Origin: Onchocerca lupi
Lineage: Eukaryota; Nematoda; Chromadorea; Rhabditida; Onchocercidae
DNA length: 64,000 bases
Reading direction: 5' to 3'
Assembly (NCBI GenBank): GCA_028564675.1
Contig: JAOVVO010000070.1
Location: forward strand, 124,001 to 188,000
The translations under genes and the position numbers were made by a program. Under the pieces are notes generated by a model, which saw only the letters and a program-made list of their open reading frames with translations, was not told the DNA's origin and searched no databases. Positions 41,293 to 51,759 of the stretch are shown here, piece after piece (positions within the stretch are counted from its first letter, which is position 1; each line of letters begins with the position of its first letter).

Positions 41293-44200
41293 GTAGAGTG
41301 CTTTTACAAAACGAATTCATTTCCGGATTTCATTCATTTCAAGGGTTTCGATCTCATCTAAAATTGGCATCTTTTAATATTCATTCGAGATTGGGCTTAA
41401 AATATTTTCCTGCTCCTAACAACTAAAATAAAATAAATTTGGAGCTATCTCATTTCATTGATTTATTTAGTGAAGAAAAAGAACTCATGTCCATCAAGAA
41501 TTTAATACGCTTAGCTATCTACAAAACAAAGCATTTATATCAGAAGAAATAGGAAATGGTTTAACATTGATTTAAGTGATAAGTGGAATTAAACAGTGAT
41601 ATGCCTGACACAACAAACTATGATCAACTTGACATTATAAAAGATAAACAGAAATTGTCTTAGCATTAATTCAGATAACTTGATTGAATAGATTTGTGAA
41701 AAGACATAAGCCATTACAACTTTTAACTCTGAATAAAAATATATTGTCATAAGAATATCATATGAGAATATGATAGTAATTAATCAATATAATAGAAAAT
41801 ATGTTTATTTTGCGCTTAAAATTGACTACTATCATTTCTCGTATACATAATTTTTGATAGTTTGGTCAAAAGATCCACAATTATTGTAATGCTAAACATT
41901 TGTAATGTATGGAATTATTTTAATTTTTTTTTTTTTTTTTTTTTCATAAACTCGTTGGAAGACGATTTCTAGAAACTATAAGAAATCCAACCAACTTTAC
42001 TTATTATTTATTTATAGAATCAATATTCTTAAGAAAATAGAAATATTATAAAAGAAGCCTGATAAACAATAAGAAGGTTATAATGAATTAAATTTTTGTT
42101 CTGCTCAAATTCGTTAAAAAAAGATTTCAAGAATGAAGAGGAAAAGATTCATGATTATCTGGGAAAAGAAACTAAACTATATTGCCAGATTTGAAAAAGA
42201 TCTGTAATATTACCAAATGATATTTCAAAATGTCGATGTCGAATTTATTATGCAACAAACTGTCATGGACACCGAGACCAAAAAAAAAAATTGAAATACT
42301 TGAGTGATAAAAAGATATGATGTTCATGAGTCGAATTTTAGCAAATGATGTAAAGAATATATTTTTTCGGAAACGATAAATATTTGCAGATGATTAAGAA
42401 GTTACCTGTCTTAATCTGTTCATCATAAAGTGAACAAGAATTTTTATCCCAACGAAATTAGCAACAAATCATCAGTGTATCAAACCAATCTCAGTAAATT
42501 AATATAAATATCAGGTAATATTCTAAAATTTTACAGGTTAAATATTATAATACTATAAAATTCTAGAATTTGTTAAAATTTTCAGAAAACAGTGAAAAAA
42601 GAGATGAAAGTGTTAAAGTTGCGGAACTCGATTTGGTTTTATGTGGATTTTGCATTTGAAGAGAGATTTTCCGGCAGATTTGGTGAATTAAGATGAAGAT
42701 TTTGATTTTAAATTTTAAATTAATCGGTACGATTCTATAAGCTTTTATGATTATCAAGTTTGATTTTTAGCAATCTATGAAACTATTACTAGACTATGAT
42801 GGATACTTTAATATAAAGAAATAAATAGTAACTAGTGAGAAAATCAACTCCTAATGCTTGGATATCGATCGAAACTTTAAAAAAAAAAACTTTTTTTTTT
42901 CGAATTTTCTCTCTAGCTATTATTGGTCGATTCATTTGTTTATTTATATCAAGAAAACATTTCTAACAGTCATATTTAATAATTATGAAATTTAATTCTG
43001 GAATCGAAATTTTATTCTTAATCCATTATTTAATTCATCATTAAAATCCATTTTGTCATCGAAATTGAAGTTAGAGCCGTTGTCGAAACTACAAAAAATC
43101 TTTAATTACATGAAAAATCAATATTACGAGCAGAAAATAAACAAAGTTAGAAGTTTCACTGGATTTAGTGAAAAATGAATTCATTTCTACTGTAATTTCA
43201 AGATAATAAAGAAATTTCTAAATTAAGACTTCCAGACTTTTAGACTTGAAAATTGCCTCAATATCAGCAAAAATAGCAGCAATAAATAAAGATTTATAGT
43301 GGAAGAACTCGAGCGGAAAGCAACCGTCGTTGAATTCAGTTACTTAATTAAAAATTCTGAAGATTAGCGGTTATTCGAATAGCCGTTGGAAAAGAATTAT
43401 AACTTTTTTCTGCATTTCAATGAGAACGATGGCTTAAGAATTTCACCGAATTGGAAAAATTCGTTGTCAGAAAAGGTAAATTTGGAACCCATCTAAATAC
43501 ATTTTTAATAAAAAAAACTTTGGCTTCGTTTTTTTTTACTGCCAAATTTTTGATAAAACCTAAGGCATTTCAAAATTAATAAGCTAACGAGAATTATATA
43601 TGTAAAGTATTTCAAAATTAATAAGCTAACTAGAATTATATATGTAAGTTTAAATTAAGATGAATATAAATTAATACTTACCAATAAACTGCACAGGTTG
43701 TCCGGGTGTACCACCACCAAGAGGTTCGATTTTAACATTTTCAGAAGAATATCCGGAAACAATTATCGGATATGGTTCGATTTTTTTGCCACAAATTACC
43801 ATTTCCAAGCGGTGATCACCAACCTGCAAAAAAAGTAAACATTCTGAAATACAAACTAAGAATGTAATATGAAAAATTAAATAATAAGAAAATCGGAAAG
43901 TTGACATACAAATTTCAGTAAAGTTTATCAATTTTTGATCTGTCAGAGTCTGCTTTGATAGAGAAATACTTTTTTTTTTATTTCTTCATATAAATGGTGG
44001 ATGAATAACAAAATGATTAATTTAACCTCTTGGAGAATAAAAAAAACGAGATATCAAATAGTAAAACGTTGTGTATCACCAACTAGCAAAACTTTATGAT
44101 TGATTACTGTTTCACTAACTTTATTTATAATATATTCACAGATCAATTTGTGATCACCTCGCCGATAAATACTTATGGGTAAATCGATACCATCAGGACC

Positions 44201-47200
44201 TAAAAAAAGAAATATCAGCATTTCTCCGAGAAGTTATGCATTCGAACAAAAAAATTTCATTTTTACAGTCAAAGAAGAGAAAAATCAGAGGAAAGAATAA
44301 GAGAGGTAGGATTATGTACACAGCACACTTGTTTTCTGCGAAATTTCGAAAGAATTCCAGGAAGTAACGGTAAATTCAAAAAGCTTGCCATATATCCGTG
44401 CTTGTACATCACTTTCTGCAATACCATCACCAGTTATTTCAAATGTGCTAGGTTTACCAACGGAAGCACGTTGCAGTCCTATTCCGGATAATTCCGTATA
44501 CCAGGACTGAGTCCGTTCAACTCTAAAGTTAGAACATGAAATTACTTTCCATTAAAAGAAAAGCATAATTTACACATAATCATTCGAATGCCGTTCATTT
44601 TTTTACTCAGATGCTTAACTTTCTTAAGGGCATCATTTTTAATGATAATCATGCAACTCATCCAGATTAAGAAATCATCATTGGCAGTCACTCTGGAAGA
44701 TGAATGTGTGACTTTTTCGCTTCATGATAAATAGATTTATTTCAATCTAATAGCACTATAAAACTTCGAAAACTAATCGATAAGATCATACCGTCTACTT
44801 TCAATGCTTCGTATCATTCGTTCTTCCATTTCATAAGCTGAATTTGCTTGATGCTGTGAACTTTTGACCTGAATTTTCCACGGTGACATCCTGACATCTT
44901 CACCATTAAATCGCATTTCAACAATGTGTGGTATTGCCTGCAAAAGTGTTTAATTCAAAATATGATGTGCAAAGAGCGATTCTTTGAATATAGAAATTTA
45001 TACAGAAAGGGAAATTGATTGAGGACTCTTTATCTGTCATTGATTATGAATATTTAAGAACTTGTGATAAATTTCTGATTTGTAAAATAAATTAGGTACA
45101 TATCGAGTAGTTAGTGATTAGATAGAATGTATTTGATAGTGATGAAAGTACTTTACTTCGAACTTGGTAATATTCATTCTCATCTTGTGCATTGCCTATT
45201 TTCTGGGATGATTATTAGATCATAAAACAATTTCATGTGAGGTCATTAATTACTTAAGAACCTGAGTAGGAGTAAATGAAGCTAAGTAATGTCGTCCACC
45301 GAGTTCACGTACACGACATGCCACACGACCACCATTTATCATAATTTCCAAATTGCCAGATCCTGCCGCACTTGCGTTAACTGAAAAAATGCATAATGGC
45401 ATTCTAATTTTCCCAGAAAAACCCTAACGAGATAATAAAATGTTGTAGTTATAAAAAGTTCGCAAAATCCGATTATTTGAAGTCATAAAATCAACTAAAA
45501 AGTAACACATGCCTATTATAGCAGAGATCAACTTTGCATTATATTTTTTTAAGTCACTTGTTCGCAATAATATATGTAATAGATTAGATACAAGTTATTC
45601 TGACAGTAATTAGAAAATTTAAACATTCAAATTTATCAAGATTACGATTAATTATCTGGAAGTAGGGAGATTCTTTACAACATAACACTATTTTAAATTT
45701 TCTAATATTTTTCAAATTATAATCAAATCAGGTTAAAATGAATGAAAATATTGATACGAAAAAAAGCGGTAAATTAATGAAAACCTGAAATCTCCAAATT
45801 ATTGACAAAAACGAGAAATTTCTCTACTTAGAGAAGAAAAGGAATTTAAACACTTTTTATTATTTATGTACATTCAAATTCATTTCAAGATAAATTATTC
45901 ATTTATTATTGCTTTCAAACTTTTTAACTATAAGTTTTTCCTATATACAAAAGTCTAAAAGCTTGATGAAAATCAAACAGCCGTATGATTAAAAACTATC
46001 ATTTTAATACAAGAAAATATCACTAAAAAAGGTCTTGTTGATAGTTATTAAAAGGTCAAGTTAAAGACAGTAAAAAAAACTCGGAACAAAGTGGATCAAA
46101 TATAAGCATTTGATGACTGATCAATTGAAATGAGATTGTTAATATCTGCAATAAATTTTAAAATCAAATTTGAGAATATACAAAAGTCCAAGGAAGTGCA
46201 GTAATTCTAATTAAGATGTGGAACATTTGTCCTTTATTCCTTTAATATCTAAATCAGTATTGATATTCTACCTATTCTATTGCTGGAATGGATTTTTTGG
46301 CATCACGAAAATGATGAGAAGATCCTTTTATAGTAAAATTCTAACTTTTGAAAATCCTCAATCAAATAACTAATTCATTGCGAATTAGCTAAACTTTATC
46401 GATAAAAAACAAAGGGAGAAAAATAAGCAAAAAAAGATACAGAGCTTTCGAATACTGAATAATCGCTCATCTTGAGCAAGCATGGATTCTAGCTTGAATT
46501 TATTTTTGAATAAAGATTCTGAAACGCATACTTTCAAAGGTATAATCTCTGAAAAGTTCATCGGCATTGATAAATTCTGGCATATTCCGAACGGTTACCA
46601 AATCCGGATCGCCGACATTACATAAAAATGGGCTCTCGTATATACTCTGATTGAAGAGTCGTACATCGATAGAATGTTCACCTGTAGTATATGTGCGATT
46701 TATTTATTTATTTATTTACTTTACTAGAAAATCTTATTTATTTATTTATTTACCTCACTAGAAAAGCACTTCATTGTTTATTCATATTTTTTAAAATCAA
46801 TAGCTCTTTTGTAAAACAATCCACCATTAATGTAAACCAAACAGAAAAATATTGCTTTCAAGAGTGGAAGACTTAACATCCCACATTTGATAAAGATGAT
46901 AACTGATATTACAGAAAAGAAATTTTTTTTTTGGTAAAAAAAAACTATATATTGTAGAAGAAAGTATTTAAACTTTGATAAAACTAATCAGATAAAAGAC
47001 TAATCCATACCGGCTTCAACAGGTTTCCATTCTGCTTTGTAAGTTACATCGTCAGTCTTATAAACTCGAGCTCGTTTCGTTTTTCCAGAAGGTGCTGAAG
47101 AATACGAAATTAATTGATAAAAAATAAATTTTCAATTTCTTTTCTCTCTCTCTCTCTCTTTTCATCTTAATCTCATTATCATCTTCATTCCAACTATTGA

Positions 47201-50200
47201 TAATAGAAAGCACAACCGAAACAACAACGAATTTCAAAAGTCCCAGAAGCCATAAACATGAAATAAATTATTACGATTTGATTTTACAGCATCAAAGAAT
47301 TTTTAGACTTCAGTGAAAATCGGTGTAAGAATTCGTGCGCACAAATATTATTATTCCACAATTTTCACATCCTATAACTTTTTCCGGCAATGACAAAAGA
47401 TCAAAATAGCATAATTTAGATATCTCTGATGGAAAAATTGAAACATCTAAAGATTAATGATTTTATGTAACATTTGAAACAATTCTAATAAAATCGTTTA
47501 ACTAAATTAATGACTTATGAGAATGAAGATAGGATCGCCTTTTAATTCAGAGTGAAAAATTCCGGAAATAAAAAAACACGATTTACTTACAAAGACAATT
47601 AAAAATAAATCTTAATGAAAAATGACAAAATAAAGAATGTTCCTATCATTCAGCATAATTTTCCAAAAAAAAAAAGCGATTAAGGCAAAATTTGATCCGT
47701 TTTAACTCAGTTTACATGGGAAGATTTTATATGCATATCAAATCATCAGAAAATAATCAGAAGATTAGAATTTAATTGTTTCATGAAAGAAATTTGAAGC
47801 CTATTTAATTGTTCTGTATAGCAAGCAAAAGCGGTATAATTTAAAGATTAATTTGCTAGGAAATCAGACAGAAATATATGACATGCGAACTTGTTTGTTT
47901 AACAAAAAAAGTTTGGAAAATATTATTCACTGAGCGAAATGGCGTATTCGATAGTTTAGTCTACGTTATAATCTTTTTAAATCTATTTGCAGTATGTAAA
48001 CAGTTTTTTTTTTTTAATAAACTTACCGGAAATTACTATGGCGCTTTTCTGCACAATTCTGTAAAGCTAAGAATCTAAAATTCTAAATAATATCTAAAAT
48101 CAAATCCAAAATTTAAATACTACAATCCTATAATCTAAAATTAAGAGCTAATAAAAATTTTACATACAAATAAATGAAAATGTCATTATTTTATTATTGC
48201 AAGATCACTCCTATAATTAGTAAATGGCATTCTTTGATTAGAGATCCTTAATAAAATTTGGACTATGTTGTTTATATGCAATCGGGATATCTCGGGAAAC
48301 GATGTAATCAATAAAATTAAGAAATATCCAAGCATAGAGGAAAAATAATTCAGTCATTTGAAAACGAATGCATGAGAAACACACCTGTAATGGTTACGGT
48401 GATATCTTTACATTCAGCACCAACTGCATGAATAAAAAACGTATTAAGTCGATCAACTGAAGCCATACGTAGATTTTCGCCGTAAACAGATACCGAACTT
48501 GCATCTGCTATATCCAGGATAAATGGCGAACCTGAAATTAGGCTATCACTTCAGATATAAAAATCAACATTTTACAATGAATAAAAAAGAACTCAAGATT
48601 TATTTATTGAAAGAGTTAAGCGTCTCGAGTAATACAGCTAGCAGCAAGAATACAAAGTTATAAATATTTAGGAAACTGCAAACTTGAGATTTAGTCAACT
48701 AAATATATATTGAAACAGGCGATAAAAGATGTCTAATATTCAAATTTTTCAAAACGGAAAAGCACGATTTGTTGATAACGCAAACAAATAAGCAATGATG
48801 AGAATGAGCAAATGTAAAATTTACCTTTAACTTCCATATTATTAAAGAGAACGTGAATTTTGTATTGTCCAGCACCGTCGGGAGTGAAACTGATTCGATA
48901 AACACTTGAATTACCTTGCTCAATCACCTCGCACGGCATACTGCGACCATGCCGTAACACCGATACCTGTCAATAATTGTACTTTTCTTTTTGTTGCAAA
49001 AAAAAAAAAACAAAAAACAAAAAACAAAACAAAACAAACTTGATTCGATTGTAAACATAATTTCCAACATTTCGTATTGAGTTAAGATCAAATAAACTTT
49101 ACATATTTTGCTGTTTGATCGAAATTTTAAATGGGAGAATAATTGGATAGTTCTGGTTAAAATGGTGTGAATTTCTGTTACTTGAAGTTATTTTCAATCA
49201 ATTAAGTGAAAGACTTTACAATAAAAATAAGCTTATTAATTAAACGAAAAATTATCCCTCCAAGTCAAGATTCATCTACTAGTAATCTCGAATTTAATTT
49301 GTTTCGGAATTTGATTCAGGACTCATATAATTCTAGCAGGACATAGATTTATATGAAGTCATACAAAAACTTCTTGAAATAGTTCCTAATACTAACTATC
49401 AATTATAATGTTGAAAATTATGTTTACAACCGAATCAAGTTGCTTTTCTAGGCTTATTTAATTTAAAAAGCCTAGCCAATCATAGAGATCGGAAGTATAG
49501 TGTTCTCATTTCAGTTTGATTTCATCATCATTCGGTTTTAGTTTCGATTTCACTTCATTTGATCGTGGAAAAATATTATTCTAAGGTTGAAATTCGAAAA
49601 TTCAGCATATTCTAAAAATACCAAAATTTTTCTCTAAATGGTTTTTATGCAAAGAAAACTACGGAGGAAGAACGAGTTTTAACAGAATGTACTTATTAAA
49701 AGAAAGTTATGAGCGTATCAAACATTTCCAAGTATTAATTACATCTGCTCTCAATTAGAAATCGCAAAGAATGTTTAACGACGTCATCCGCAATCGCTAT
49801 TTTAGGAGACAGTAGCGAATACGATAGATGGCAGAAGACATCATTGTTTACTTCTTGCAGGTTGCCAAATTCCATTCTTTTCCAAACATTTCTTATACAC
49901 TGTGATATATTATTACTGTACTCAAATTCTTTTAAATATGATTTCATGCGGTTCTATGAATTTAGGTTACAGTTTAATGTCAAATATGTTCTTATTGACC
50001 GCTCATGCCAGCCTCTCCATCTGTTTGATCTTTAAGATGATTGCATACGATTCGATCATTATTGCTGAGGTTAATGCTGTGCCAAAAACCTAATTTCATA
50101 TCAAAATTTCAGAATATTATAGGTGATAATCCATTATCTAGACGAGATATTTTGCAAAATTTTTTTTTTTAAATATAAAGAAACAAACTAATTTGAAAAG

Positions 50201-51646
50201 AATACCTTGAGAAAACCATCACCAGCCTGTGATGCATTCACACTGAATTTCAGCTTCTGACCAACAAGCCCTACATCCAAACCATATACCTAAATTTATG
50301 AAGAAAAATAATTTCAATGTCAACAATTACTTCCAAATTTGTTTTAAACAACAAATCAAATTAATCGGAAAGTGCTGCCAATTTTCATCTTTTCTGAAAA
50401 TTCAGCTTTAATGACTTTGTCAACTAAATGAAAATTGAATACCTGGACAAGATTGGCGTCATAAACTTTACAAGAAAATGGAGAACCTCGAATGTGATCA
50501 TTGTCGTACAGTATACCAATTTGCCATTTACCTGTAAAATAAAAGTGCAAAAGATTAAGCCGAGATTGAGAAACGAAAAAAAAAAATGAATTTTAAAACA
50601 TCATTTACTTGGAAATCATAAGCAAAAACAGATTTTACTGCATAGTAAGCAATGTCATTTATCAGTTAATTCTTATCACATAAATCGGAAGAATTGGATT
50701 CATAAAGAAAATTCAAGATTATACCCTTTTAAAACCCGCTAATGAACGAACGATAAGCAAGGGAAGATTTTTTATAAAGTCTTGCGAATTTTTCTTAACT
50801 TCCATATACTTTCTGCAGAAATCAATTCCACGAATTATCTTTGCGAATCGACACATTTGTTAAGTGTAGCGATTCGTAAAGATGATGAGATCGAAATTTG
50901 GAAATGAATCGAATTCTTAAGGATCATCGATCTTTTAAAAAAAAAAAGCAAATAAGTCAAAAGCAAAGCGAAGACGAATAAACTAACCAACTTCGTTTGG
51001 CGTGAAAGTAGCCGTAAAAACACTGCCTTTTTTAAGTACTTGACAATTTTTGATAGATCCTGAAGGCGCGATTGCTTCAACAAGGATGGAACCAGCTGAT
51101 GAATCACCGTGTGCATTTATCTACAATTCTTATCACTGATTAACTTATTACACATAGAAGGAAGTTAACCACCAGGGATTTATCAATACTTTCATTTTTT
51201 CAAACTGAGATACGCATTCCTCACCAAAGAAACATCATTTAGATATTTCAATGACTTGCTTTTGAAGTATTATGTGAAAATTCATTCCTTTCGTATTTGT
51301 AAGAAACTCTTTCTTCTTATCTTCTCTATGCAGTTATTTTAAAGTTGCAATTTTTTTCTTTTTTTCAAAATTGAATTTATATGATGTTAAAATAACGTGA
51401 TTATTAAAATAAACTATCCTGTGGCCAAGAGTTATGCTAAAGGTTTTTCAAGTATTTTGTTGAATCAGAAATTAGAAATTACGCGCAATCGCATAGAAAC
51501 TCAGGTAACACACACATCATGATTCAGAGATATCACCAAATCACTTACCACCACTTCAACGATCGAACCAATGGAGCAAGGTTCGCTTAGACCGGAAAAT
51601 GAAACATGCCCAATATCAGGCGCTGGGTAAAGGTCCATATCGTCGT
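13773..51646 (-). CDS. fln-2: divergent filamin (FLN-2-like), 58 coding exons
   Basis: This one gene fills most of the window. 58 exons join without a frame break into 8,958 nt (2,985 residues) from the ATG at 51638 to the TGA at 13773. Each exon length agrees with the codon phase of its neighbours, and most introns are phase 1. The product has about 23 filamin-type Ig repeats, recognisable by G-SPF or G-CP motifs before each repeat end and by VDA-AG-G-LEV and F-P---G-H-I segments. Order: repeats 1-6 (about residues 12-590), a low-complexity region (590-1205), repeats 7-8 (1205-1400), a K/E-rich linker (1400-1460), repeats 9-23 (1465-2880) and a proline-rich tail (2885-2985). Filamins cross-link or scaffold actin and membrane proteins. 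No CH actin-binding domain is encoded here; it may lie upstream or be absent. The fln-2 name rests on architecture recalled from C. elegans, not on an alignment. Confidence 0.93.
19861..19943 (-). other. isolated filamin exon 45 between two long introns
   Basis: Exon 45 (19860-19943) is 84 nt and sits between an intron of about 840 nt (19019-19859) and one of about 550 nt (19944-20491). No other exon is supported in either intron. Phase on both sides fixes it as part of repeat 17. Confidence 0.7.
21103..27147 (-). CDS. fln-2: filamin exons 29-43: repeats 9-16
   Basis: Exons: 27006-27147, 26752-26835, 26356-26493, 25969-26136, 25143-25390, 24674-24880, 24409-24502, 23928-24052, 23701-23770, 23220-23300, 22826-22960, 22422-22539, 21911-22113, 21357-21578 and 21103-21276. 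Repeat ends include VQGSPFTCRAYDPAKI, PVPGSPFICHLV, IAGSPFTSKAFDAK, IPGSPMVCPVRER and VRGSPFKISVLDLSAVRV. Repeats 10 and 12 carry classical strand pairs (VDASQAGVGNLEVAVNEGR, IDAARAGAGNMEIIVSVEN). Repeats 13 and 14 are more divergent, ending GIGPFVMEVSG and PYGEREYVRV. The first exon starts GKEVKKKKHSMVRRTSVSK, a basic stretch with possible phosphorylation context. The intron after exon 27006-27147 begins GC (ATAG|GCAAGT). A nearby GTAATA donor would break the frame. Confidence 0.94.
27419..29779 (-). CDS. fln-2: filamin exons 23-28: repeats 7-8, K/E linker, alternative ATG at 29779
   Basis: Exons: 29602-29758, 29039-29145, 28766-28895, 27989-28171, 27748-27805 and 27419-27542. Repeats 7 and 8 contain MCPFPIRVYDASE, VDAGRAGFGNLEMAI and NSPFEVNIVDE. 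The last exon encodes about 40 residues made mostly of K, E, R and D (KEKEDKKREEKERMKKEKEE), probably one charged helix separating repeats 8 and 9. Exon 29602-29758 is open upstream to an ATG at 29779 (MSKCRLQDKEKK) in the same frame. That ATG lies 9 nt after TTATTCAG, so it may start a trans-spliced isoform of about 1,802 residues with repeats 7-23 only. The intron at 28172-28765 holds nothing else I can support. Confidence 0.92.
30162..35203 (-). CDS. fln-2: filamin exons 16-22: low-complexity, probably disordered region
   Basis: Exons: 35038-35203, 34571-34761, 33567-34490, 33327-33393, 32936-33061, 30850-30976 and 30162-30320. The segment has about 590 residues and no Ig repeat. It is rich in S, T, D, K, Y and R, with short phrases such as QYGNGTIASAS and RQYGTGNIAAVDQ that look like a weak internal repeat. 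The 924-nt exon 33567-34490 is by far the largest of the gene. The later exons (RDEERYYDFSRSIEEPF, ADYMRAREEKKFDAFQK, EEAKLTPRTRRKLQEQKIR) are highly charged and could form helices. In exon 32936-33061 the coding frame is the one ending SSQQ, not the two longer open frames; both flanking phases require it. Large introns at 30977-32935, 35204-37967 and 38070-39476 show no further supported exon. Confidence 0.9.
36459..36487. repeat. poly(A) run, 29 nt
   Basis: Uninterrupted A run in the filamin intron at 35204-37967. Confidence 0.95.
37968..39693 (-). CDS. fln-2: filamin exons 14-15: rest of repeat 6, with alternative ATG at 39693
   Basis: Exons 39477-39644 and 37968-38069 complete repeat 6: VDAVDAGKGQLEISINQGK, then FNGEQVQG-CPIRVDILPK, followed by a serine/threonine-rich stretch. 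The internal acceptor CCTGCAG at 39645 joins phase 1 to exon 13. The frame is also open further upstream to an ATG at 39693 (MSEQRRYLSQLYVIPA), which itself lies 8 nt after a TTTAG acceptor. A transcript starting there would encode about 2,488 residues and lack repeats 1-5. Both uses of the exon are compatible with the sequence. Confidence 0.88.
39691..39703 (-). promoter_or_regulatory. candidate trans-splice acceptor and alternative filamin start
   Basis: On the minus strand CAATTTAG is followed after 8 nt (TTTAAAAA) by ATG at 39693, whose frame runs directly into repeat 6. Together with the promoter-like sequence about 700 nt upstream, this could be the 5' end of a shorter filamin transcript. 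Confidence 0.5.
40274..40348 (-). CDS. possible 75-nt cassette exon with SH3-like end motif
   Basis: On the minus strand, GTGACAG is followed by an open stretch reading GRCGIVPASFVESFFWAPL, then VDLKVA before a GTAGCG donor. The G-x-x-GIVPA-x-FVE pattern is the C-terminal signature of SH3 domains. The piece is 75 nt, starts and ends in phase 1, and could be inserted in frame between filamin exons 13 and 14. I find no SH3 N-terminal half nearby. The acceptor is not pyrimidine-rich, so this may be chance or a remnant exon. Confidence 0.2.
40360..40460 (-). promoter_or_regulatory. candidate internal promoter of the filamin gene
   Basis: Read on the minus strand, a GC-rich block (GAGGCGGAGCGGCTC) is followed by a pyrimidine-rich stretch (TCTCCCTCTCTCCCTCCATC). 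This resembles the GC-box plus CT-rich initiator pattern of nematode promoters. It lies in the roughly 4-kb intron 39645-43681, about 700 nt before the alternative ATG at 39693. It is flanked at 40020-40150 by GAT-rich sequence. Confidence 0.35.
41254..41290. repeat. poly(A) run, 37 nt
   Basis: Uninterrupted A run in the filamin intron 39645-43681. The rest of this intron from 40720 to 43560 is AT-rich with no supported exon. Confidence 0.95.
43567..43649. repeat. 42-bp tandem duplication next to a filamin splice donor
   Basis: Units at 43567-43608 and 43609-43649 both read ATTTCAAAATTAATAAGC...TTATATATGTAA with very few differences. The pair lies about 30 nt beyond the donor of exon 43682-43823. 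Confidence 0.9.
43682..51646 (-). CDS. fln-2: filamin exons 1-13: repeats 1-5 and start of repeat 6
   Basis: Exons: 51549-51646, 50988-51120, 50443-50531, 50206-50289, 48825-48966, 48385-48531, 47011-47094, 46532-46681, 45262-45380, 44792-44937, 44389-44522, 44120-44199 and 43682-43823. The first begins MDLYPAPDIGHVSFSGLSE. An in-frame TAA lies just upstream of the ATG, so either this is a true first exon or the exon begins at the CCAG acceptor 8 nt before the ATG and is joined to exons outside the window. Clear repeat hallmarks are IRGSPFSCKVYD, VKGSPFILDIAD, YESPFLCNV and RMSPWKIQV. A charged linker (SAYEMEERMIRSIESRR) separates repeats 4 and 5. The intron after exon 11 (44389-44522) starts with GC (TATG|GCAAGC). 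Introns of 0.7-1.3 kb at 45381-46531, 47095-48384 and 48967-50205 hold no supported exon. Confidence 0.92.
46691..46766. repeat. TTTA microsatellite in two blocks
   Basis: Two blocks of TTTATTTATTTATTTA, each followed by AC[T/C]T[T/C]ACTAGAAAA, form an imperfect tandem duplication of about 34 bp next to filamin exon 46532-46681. Confidence 0.85.
49037..49441. mobile_element. MITE-like element with 35-bp terminal inverted repeats
   Basis: The arms at 49037-49071 and 49407-49441 are reverse complements over 35 nt with two mismatches; each begins AACTTGATTCG and contains TTGTAAACATAATTT. The roughly 335 nt between them are non-coding and AT-rich. It sits in a filamin intron (48967-50205). No transposase frame is present, so it would be non-autonomous. 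A small separate hairpin (CTAGGCTT...AAGCCTAG) lies just outside at about 49449-49477. A target-site duplication is not obvious. Confidence 0.5.
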
Positions 51647-51648
51647 CT
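51638..51648 (-). promoter_or_regulatory. acceptor 8 nt before first filamin ATG
   Basis: AACAACCAG is followed by ACGACGAT and then ATG at 51638, with an in-frame TAA immediately upstream of the acceptor. It could accept SL1, making this the true 5' end, or it could be a cis acceptor from upstream exons. A second possible acceptor (AAATTACAG) lies near 51757. Confidence 0.45.
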
Positions 51649-51759
51649 GGTTGTTATTTTAATTTTTTCGACGCGATGCCAGAGCTATTGATGATGTTAG
51701 AATTTGATATGCTACTGAATATGATGGTTGCTCTAATTCTTGACACAATATCCGAGCCT

